DNA from: Fumia sp045121595
GTDB lineage: Bacteria > Bacillota > Clostridia > Oscillospirales > Ruminococcaceae
Reading direction: 5' to 3'
Assembly: GCA_045121595.1 (NCBI GenBank)
Contig: JBGVGI010000090.1
Coordinates: forward strand, 1 to 64,000
Length of the DNA: 64,000 bases
The notes beneath the pieces were generated by a model that saw only the letters and a program-made list of their open reading frames with translations, was not told the origin of the DNA and searched no databases. Positions 58,513-64,000 of the stretch are shown piece after piece; the stretch's first letter is position 1; every line of letters begins with the position of its first letter. Both the position numbers and the translations under genes were made by a program.

Positions 58513-59691
58513 ATGTTAAAAAACAGGCTGATTACCCCTGAGGGTACACGCGATACGTTGTTTGAAGACTGTATTGCAAGAAGAAAAACCGAAAAGTGCT
58601 TAAAGGAATTATTCGTATCAAGAGGATATTCCGAGGTGGTAACTCCCGGTATTGAATTTTACGATGTTTTCAATTCTCCCGAGCATGGTATTCCTCAGGA
58701 AAGAATGTATAAACTTACTGACCTTAAAGGACGTATTCTTACAGTACGCCCCGACCTTACTATGCCTATTGCAAGACTTGCGGCAACAAGATTAAAAGGT
58801 CATACTTTACCTTTCAGACTGTTTTATAACCAGAGTGTATATATGATTAACCCTGCACTCAGCGGAAGAAGTGACGAGGTAGTTCAGGCGGGTATCGAGC
58901 TTATCGGTGCAGGCCCCGGTAAAACTGACCTTGAGGTTATCGCTACTGCGGCAGAGGCTTTAGAAGCTTGTGGGGTTACTGATTACCGAATTGAAATCGG
59001 TCATATCGGATTTTTTAATTCGCTTATCAAAAAACTTAATATCCCCGAAGAAGAAAAGGATGAAATCAGATTTTTAATTGAATCCAAAAACTATCCTGCA
59101 TTGAATGACAAGCTTGATAAATACGAAAACCGCGAAGTAGCTTCCGCTTTAAAAGCACTTCCTGCTTTGTTTGGTGGGGAAGAAGTCTTCAAAAAGGCAA
59201 AAGAACTCTTTAACGGCAAGGAACTCAATTACCTTAAAAAGCTCTACAAAGACTTAAAACAGTTAGGCTTTGCCGATAAGATTTCTCTTGACCTTGGTAT
59301 CGTTACAAGAAACGATTACTATACTGGTATCGTTTTTAAAGGCTATCTTAAAGGTTTTGGAAGTACCGCACTCGTTGGCGGAAGATACGACTCACTTTTA
59401 TCCGATTACGGGGTAAATCTTCCTGCTGTCGGTTTCGGTATCGACGTTGATGCAGTTGCAGGTATGATGGATTTTGAAAGCAACAAGCTTGAGCCTTCCG
59501 ACGTACTTATTTTCCCTGAAGAAGGATATGAAGTAAAGGCACTTATGCAGATTAAACGCCTTACCGATATGGGATTTAAAGCCGAACTTTCGGTATTTGA
59601 TACCTTTGAGGAATCCCAGAAATACGCTAAGGAAAAAGGCATTGAAAATATTTATATTGTTCGTGAAGATATCGTGGAGGTGAAGGCATGA
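58513..59691 (+). CDS. hisZ: ATP phosphoribosyltransferase regulatory subunit
   Basis: A 392-residue class II aminoacyl-tRNA-synthetase-like protein without catalytic tRNA activity, which activates the short-form HisG. VRPDLTMPIARLAATRL and YNQSVYM correspond to HisRS motif 2, GGRYDSLLSDYG to the histidine-binding loop. Its presence at the start of the operon agrees with the short HisG that follows; the two overlap by 4 bases. GTGAAAG-type site precedes the ATG. Confidence 0.94.
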   Translation: MLKNRLITPEGTRDTLFEDCIARRKTEKCLKELFVSRGYSEVVTPGIEFYDVFNSPEHGIPQERMYKLTDLKGRILTVRPDLTMPIARLAATRLKGHTLPFRLFYNQSVYMINPALSGRSDEVVQAGIELIGAGPGKTDLEVIATAAEALEACGVTDYRIEIGHIGFFNSLIKKLNIPEEEKDEIRFLIESKNYPALNDKLDKYENREVASALKALPALFGGEEVFKKAKELFNGKELNYLKKLYKDLKQLGFADKISLDLGIVTRNDYYTGIVFKGYLKGFGSTALVGGRYDSLLSDYGVNLPAVGFGIDVDAVAGMMDFESNKLEPSDVLIFPEEGYEVKALMQIKRLTDMGFKAELSVFDTFEESQKYAKEKGIENIYIVREDIVEVKA

Positions 59692-60332
59692 GCAAGTTTA
59701 CAAGACCTATACGCATCGCCCTCACAAAAGGCAGACTTGAAAAAGATACCGTTGCAATTTTTGAAAAGCTTGGTTATGACTGTGACGAGCTTATAAACAA
59801 GGGAAGAAAGCTTATCTTACAGATTCCCGATAAAAATATTGAAGTTGTCCTTGCTAAGGCGGCTGACGTTATCACCTACGTTGAACACGGCGTATGCGAC
59901 ATCGGTGTTGTGGGTAAGGATACCATTATGGAGCATGGCGGAAGCTTTTTTGAGGTTGCTGATTTAGGCTTTGGAAAATGTAAATTCGCACTCGCAGTTA
60001 AAAAAGGCTCTGATTTTTACAGTGGTTACAATATCAAACGTATTGCTACTAAATACCCGAACGTTGCAAGAGAATACTTTGCCGAAAAGGGTATGGATAT
60101 TGAGATTATTAAAATCGAAGGTTCTGTGGAACTTGCACCCCTCGTTGGACTTTCCGATGGTATTATTGATATCGTTGAAACGGGTACAACGCTTAAAGAA
60201 AACGGACTTGAAGTTTCCGAAGACGTAGCCTACATCTCGGCAAGACTTATCGTAAATACGGCTTCTATGAAACTCAGAAAAGAAGAGCTTGAAAGCTTCA
60301 TTGACGATATCCAGAAAGGTGCTAAAAAATAG
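59688..60332 (+). CDS. hisG: ATP phosphoribosyltransferase, short form
   Basis: A 214-residue HisG_S catalysing the first, feedback-controlled step of histidine synthesis from ATP and PRPP. ALTKGRLEKDTVAIFEKLGYD opens the protein, DIGVVGKDTIMEHGG is a substrate-binding block, and the PRPP loop is DIVETGTTLKENGLE (about 163-177). It lacks the regulatory C-terminal domain of long HisG, so it needs HisZ. Confidence 0.96.
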   Translation: MSKFTRPIRIALTKGRLEKDTVAIFEKLGYDCDELINKGRKLILQIPDKNIEVVLAKAADVITYVEHGVCDIGVVGKDTIMEHGGSFFEVADLGFGKCKFALAVKKGSDFYSGYNIKRIATKYPNVAREYFAEKGMDIEIIKIEGSVELAPLVGLSDGIIDIVETGTTLKENGLEVSEDVAYISARLIVNTASMKLRKEELESFIDDIQKGAKK

Positions 60333-60343
60333 GAGGAAATAAG

Positions 60344-61627
60344 ATGTTACCAATTGTCAAAGCAAACGGTAAAGACGAAAAAGAGTTTTTAAACTCGCTT
60401 CGTTCAAGAAGCGGTGAGGTTGACAGAAAGGTTACCGCCATCGTTTCTGAAATTATAGAAAACGTGAGAACAAACGGAGATAAAGCCGTTTGCGAATATA
60501 CTTTAAAATTTGACGGAAAGCTTCCACCTGCGATTGAAGTTTCAAGGGAAGAAATTAACGATGCTCTCACAAACGCTGATGAAAGCTTTGTTACGGCACT
60601 TCTCAATGCTCAGGAAAATATCGCAGACTTCCACAATCGACAGAAACAACAAAGCTTTATTAATCCTAAGGATAACGGCGTTATTTTAGGACAGAGAATA
60701 AGAGGACTTGAAAGGGTAGGACTTTACGTTCCCGGTGGCACTGCTGCATATCCTTCTTCCGTTTTAATGAACGCAATTCCCGCTAAAATTGCAGGAGTTA
60801 AGGAAATCGTTATGGTTACTCCTCCCACGAAAGAGGGTAAAGCTAACCCTGATATCTTAGTTGCCGCCGCTATCTGTGGTGTTGACAGGGTATTCTTGCT
60901 CGGTGGTGCTCAGGCGGTTGCCGCTTTAGCATACGGCACTGAAACTGTTCCTAAGGTTGACAAAATCGTTGGCCCCGGTAACATTTTTGTTGCTACTGCA
61001 AAGAAGCTTCTTTACGGCTTTGTTGATATTGATATGATTGCAGGACCGAGTGAAATCCTCGTAATGGCAGATTCTACTGCAGATCCTAAGTTTTTGGCAG
61101 CTGATATGATGAGTCAGGCAGAACACGACGTTTTAGCTTCTTCTATTATGGTTACAACCGATGAAAATATTGCAAAAGAAACTGTAAAGGAACTTGCTTT
61201 ACAGGTTGAAAACCTTTCAAGACGCGATATTATTAAGAGATCTCTTGCAGATTTTGGTGCTATTATCGTTTGCGACAATAAGGAAAAAGCAATTGAACTT
61301 GCAAATGAAATTGCGCCCGAGCATCTTGAAGTTATGATGGAAAATCCGATGGAATATATCGGTAAACTTGACAATGCAGGTTCTATTTTCCTTGGAAAAT
61401 ACGCTCCTGAGCCTCTCGGTGACTATTACGCAGGTCCTAACCACGTTCTACCTACAAGCGGTACTGCAAGATTTTTCTCACCGCTTTCGGTTGATGCATT
61501 CATCAAGAAAACAAGCTATATTTACTACACTGAGGATGCTTTGCGTGAAGCTCACGATGATATCGTTACATTGGCAGAAAAAGAGGGTCTTACAGCCCAT
61601 GCAAATTCTATAAAGGTGCGTTTTTAA
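60344..61627 (+). CDS. hisD: Histidinol dehydrogenase
   Basis: A 427-residue zinc enzyme oxidising L-histidinol to L-histidine in two NAD-dependent steps. VGLYVPGGTAAYPSSVLM (about 124-141), GPGNIFVATAKKL, DMIAGPSEILVMAD and EHDVLASS are family signatures, and HVLPTSGTARFFSPLSV near 366 includes zinc/substrate residues. AGGAGG precedes the ATG; its stop overlaps the hisC start. Confidence 0.97.
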   Translation: MLPIVKANGKDEKEFLNSLRSRSGEVDRKVTAIVSEIIENVRTNGDKAVCEYTLKFDGKLPPAIEVSREEINDALTNADESFVTALLNAQENIADFHNRQKQQSFINPKDNGVILGQRIRGLERVGLYVPGGTAAYPSSVLMNAIPAKIAGVKEIVMVTPPTKEGKANPDILVAAAICGVDRVFLLGGAQAVAALAYGTETVPKVDKIVGPGNIFVATAKKLLYGFVDIDMIAGPSEILVMADSTADPKFLAADMMSQAEHDVLASSIMVTTDENIAKETVKELALQVENLSRRDIIKRSLADFGAIIVCDNKEKAIELANEIAPEHLEVMMENPMEYIGKLDNAGSIFLGKYAPEPLGDYYAGPNHVLPTSGTARFFSPLSVDAFIKKTSYIYYTEDALREAHDDIVTLAEKEGLTAHANSIKVRF

Positions 61628-62670
61628 TGAATTATAATCTTTGTGATAAAGTAAAGAATTTAACTCCGTATGACCCGCTTCAGGGGGACTATGAATTAAG
61701 ACTTGACGCTAATGAAAGTTATCTTTCTTTAAGCGATGAGCTTCTTTGTAAGGTTGCAAAAGCAGTTAAAGAGGCTTCTTTTAACCGTTATCCCGACCCG
61801 TATGCCGTAAAGCTTTGCAAGGCTTTTGCAGATTATTACGATATTGATGCCGATTTGGTTACTGCAGGTAACGGCTCGGATGAGCTTATCGGTCTTATAA
61901 CGGGTGCTTTACTTCAAAAAGGGGAGAAAATTCTCACCCTGAAACCTGATTTTTCTATGTATCGTTTTTATGGGGATATCTACGAAAACCCCGTTTTAGT
62001 GCTCGAGAAAAACGATGACCTTACGGTAGACGTAAAAAAGGTTATCGAAAAGGCTAATGCGGAGGACGTAAAGCTTGTTATCTTCTCAAACCCGTGTAAT
62101 CCTACTTCTCTCGGTATTTCTAAAGATGAAGTAAGAGATATTATCAAAAACGTTAACGCTCTGGTGGTTTTAGACGAGGCTTATATGGATTTCTGGGATG
62201 AAAGCTTACTTTCCGAAGTAAATGATTATTCCAATCTCATTATCCTTAAGACTTGTTCTAAGGCTATCGGAATGGCGGCTTTACGCGTAGGCTTTGCAGT
62301 TGCCAATAAAACGATAACCAATGCTTTAAAGGCTGTTAAATCGCCATATAACGTAAACAGTATTTCCCAGGAAATTGCCGCAACCGTACTTTCCGATAAG
62401 GATTTTCTTAAAAAGTGCGAAGCTAAGCTTATTGCTTCTGCAAACTATCTTAAAGAGGAAATTCAAAAATTCACCTGCTTTGAAAAGGTTTATGACAGTA
62501 AAACTAACTTTGTCTATATAAAAACAGACAAGGCTAAGGAAATTTATGAAGAACTTTTAAAACGAGGTATTGCAGTGAGATGTTTCGGTAACGCTTTGCG
62601 AATTTCAACCGATTCTATCGAAAACAACAAGCTACTTATTGAAAACCTTTACGATATCACGAAAGGATAA
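61627..62670 (+). CDS. hisC: Histidinol-phosphate aminotransferase
   Basis: A 347-residue fold-type I PLP aminotransferase. LDANESYLSLS and NRYPDPYA are typical at the N-terminus, GNGSDELIGL binds the cofactor phosphate, SNPCNPTSLGI and VVLDEAYMDF hold PLP-ring residues, and the Schiff-base lysine is in LKTCSKAIGMAALRVG (about 219). It overlaps hisD by one base. Confidence 0.96.
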   Translation: MNYNLCDKVKNLTPYDPLQGDYELRLDANESYLSLSDELLCKVAKAVKEASFNRYPDPYAVKLCKAFADYYDIDADLVTAGNGSDELIGLITGALLQKGEKILTLKPDFSMYRFYGDIYENPVLVLEKNDDLTVDVKKVIEKANAEDVKLVIFSNPCNPTSLGISKDEVRDIIKNVNALVVLDEAYMDFWDESLLSEVNDYSNLIILKTCSKAIGMAALRVGFAVANKTITNALKAVKSPYNVNSISQEIAATVLSDKDFLKKCEAKLIASANYLKEEIQKFTCFEKVYDSKTNFVYIKTDKAKEIYEELLKRGIAVRCFGNALRISTDSIENNKLLIENLYDITKG

Positions 62671-62676
62671 ACTTTT

Positions 62677-63249
62677 ATGAGAACAGCAACTGTAAAACGT
62701 AAAACCAAAGAAACTGATATCGAGATTAATTTAAATCTTGACGGAAGTGGAAAAACTGATATCTCAACGGGTGTCGGATTTTTCGACCATATGCTTACTG
62801 CACTTGGTATGCACGCAGGTTTTGACCTTTCTGTTAAAGTTATCGGTGACCTTGAGGTTGACTGCCACCACACAATTGAAGATACCGGTATCGTTTTAGG
62901 TGATGCGCTTTTAAAGGCTATGGGGGATACTCCCGTTGAACGTTACGGATTTTTCTTCCTTCCTATGGACGAGGCTTTAGGCTTTGCCGCGCTCGACTTA
63001 TGTATGAGACCTTATTTTAAGTTTGACTGCGAGTTCAAAGCAGATAAAGTGGGGGATATGGATACCCAGATGTTTGAGGAGTTTTTCAGGGCGTTTGCTT
63101 TTAACGGAAAGATGACGCTTCATATGGAATGTTGTTATGGAAGTAACGACCATCACAAGGCGGAGGCACTCTTTAAGGCACTCGCACATTCTTTGAAAAT
63201 TGCCCTTGTTCCCAAAGCTAATATTCTCAGTACGAAAGGTGTACTTTAA
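62677..63249 (+). CDS. hisB: Imidazoleglycerol-phosphate dehydratase
   Basis: A 190-residue monofunctional HisB. Manganese-binding histidines are in GFFDHMLTALGMHAGFDL, DCHHTIEDTGI (about 68-78) and SNDHHKAEALFKALAHSL (about 165). No N-terminal phosphatase domain is fused, as usual for Bacillota; a separate histidinol phosphatase must exist elsewhere. It overlaps hisH by one base. Confidence 0.97.
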   Translation: MRTATVKRKTKETDIEINLNLDGSGKTDISTGVGFFDHMLTALGMHAGFDLSVKVIGDLEVDCHHTIEDTGIVLGDALLKAMGDTPVERYGFFFLPMDEALGFAALDLCMRPYFKFDCEFKADKVGDMDTQMFEEFFRAFAFNGKMTLHMECCYGSNDHHKAEALFKALAHSLKIALVPKANILSTKGVL

Positions 63250-63851
63250 TGATAACTATAATCGACTACGGTGCAGGTAACCTTTTCTCGGTACAGAATG
63301 CACTCAACTATTTAGGTATTGAAAATACCGTTTCCAAGGAAGCAAAAGACATCGAAAAGGCTGATGCTTTGATTTTGCCCGGTGTAGGTGCTTTTCCTAA
63401 GGCTATGAAGATGCTTGAAAGCACGGGACTTATTTCGGTTATCAAAGAAAACATCGAAAAGAAGCCTCTTTTGGGAATTTGCCTTGGAATGCAGATGCTT
63501 TTTGAAGAAAGTGAAGAATTTGAAACCACCAAAGGGTTAGGATTTATCGAGGGCAAGATTGACAAAATTGTTTGTCCTTATAAAATCCCTCATATGGGTT
63601 GGAACAGTCTTGAGATTACTCAAAATTCTCCGCTTTTAAAAGGTGTAAATGAAGGGGAAAGTGTTTACTTTGTACATTCATTTATGGCGTATACCGATAA
63701 GGAAAATATCTCTGCACAATGTGACTACGGCATCAAGGTTCCTGCACTTGTGGAGAGAAATAACGTATTCGGCGCTCAGTTCCATCCTGAAAAGAGTGGA
63801 GAAACGGGACTTCAGATATTAAAGAATTTCTATAAACTTACGAGGGACTAA
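63249..63851 (+). CDS. hisH: Imidazole glycerol phosphate synthase glutaminase subunit
   Basis: A 200-residue class I glutamine amidotransferase supplying ammonia to HisF. The nucleophile is the cysteine in LLGICLGMQML (about 77), with the His-Glu pair in AQFHPEKSG (about 180). IDYGAGNLFSVQNAL is the typical start. hisA begins one base after its stop codon. Confidence 0.97.
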   Translation: MITIIDYGAGNLFSVQNALNYLGIENTVSKEAKDIEKADALILPGVGAFPKAMKMLESTGLISVIKENIEKKPLLGICLGMQMLFEESEEFETTKGLGFIEGKIDKIVCPYKIPHMGWNSLEITQNSPLLKGVNEGESVYFVHSFMAYTDKENISAQCDYGIKVPALVERNNVFGAQFHPEKSGETGLQILKNFYKLTRD

Positions 63852-63852
63852 T

Positions 63853-64000
63853 ATGATTATTTTACCTGCTATTGACATTAAAGACGGCAACTGCGTACGC
63901 CTTTATAAAGGCGATTTTGCTACCGTTCACAAGGTAGCTGAAAATCCGCTTGAAGCGGCTTTGAATTTTGAGAGTGACGGTGCTTCTTACCTTCATATGG
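63853..64000 (+). CDS. hisA: Phosphoribosylformimino-5-aminoimidazole carboxamide ribotide isomerase (partial)
   Basis: The first 49 codons of HisA are present; the gene is cut by the right edge of the window. IILPAIDIKDGNCVRLYKGDF carries the catalytic aspartate of the (beta/alpha)8 barrel near residue 8, and GASYLHM matches the end of the second strand. It continues the his operon; hisF and hisI are expected beyond the edge. Confidence 0.94.
   Translation, partial: MIILPAIDIKDGNCVRLYKGDFATVHKVAENPLEAALNFESDGASYLHM

Overview
The window is an AT-rich (roughly 40% GC by eye) chromosomal segment from an endospore-forming, Gram-positive bacterium of the class Clostridia, probably an uncultured gut member of the Oscillospirales or a relative. 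The evidence is a complete spoIIIAA-AH operon, the forespore sigma factor SigG, PolC-type DNA polymerase III, AGGAGG-type ribosome binding sites and Bacillota-style gene order (nusB-xseAB-ispA-dxs-tlyA-argR-recN and pyrH-frr-uppS-cdsA-dxr-rseP-polC). No rRNA operon, CRISPR array or intact insertion sequence was seen.

Layout. 1-2990: right-hand end of an integrated mobile element with higher GC than the rest (possible structured RNA, small HTH protein, unknown protein, MazF-type toxin, excisionase-like protein, tyrosine integrase), abutting the 3' end of tRNA-Ser(CGA); two partial tRNA-Ser-like sequences lie beyond it. 3528-5080: a cell-wall amidase, tRNA-Leu(GAG) and a cluster of nested palindromic repeats. 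5080-7014: a TetM-like ribosomal protection GTPase. 7135-14758: a catabolic island (GH78 alpha-L-rhamnosidase, metallo-beta-lactamase-fold hydrolase, AraC regulator, FAD oxidoreductase, SGNH hydrolase), also holding tRNA-Leu(CAG) and another copy of the palindromic repeat. 14850-15056: an array of short hairpins. 15074-21019 (minus strand): secA, an amidohydrolase, upp, rpiB, tsaB and tsaE. 21145-26787: cysK, nadA, an FMN riboswitch with ribU, a HAD phosphatase, sigG and hflX.

26852-31398 is the spoIIIA operon (channel and ATPase linking mother cell and forespore). 31563-43765 is a long co-directional housekeeping run: asp23, nusB, a TsaD-like paralogue, exonuclease VII, ispA, a PAP2-like protein, dxs, tlyA, nadK, argR, recN, a cation-efflux protein, an HD protein and RidA. 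43828-46356 is a compact three-gene operon in which a SpoIID-like lytic transglycosylase domain is joined to three peptidoglycan-binding repeats and flanked by an Ig-like-domain protein and another peptidoglycan-binding protein, none with a recognisable signal peptide; I consider this the most interesting coding unit. 46517-47692 is a divergent, long PRPP synthetase. 47824-58378 carries pyrH, frr, uppS, cdsA, dxr, rseP, ispG and polC. 58513 to the right edge is the histidine operon hisZ-G-D-C-B-H-A, cut inside hisA.

How the genes fit together: dxs, dxr, ispG, ispA and uppS give most of the committed ends of the MEP/polyprenol route to the cell-wall lipid carrier; PRPP synthetase, upp and the his operon share PRPP; tsaB and tsaE belong to the t6A tRNA modification pathway; spoIIIA, sigG and the SpoIID-like operon point to sporulation. 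The noncoding parts most worth attention are the covarying palindromic repeats beside both tRNA-Leu genes and the hairpin array downstream of secA.
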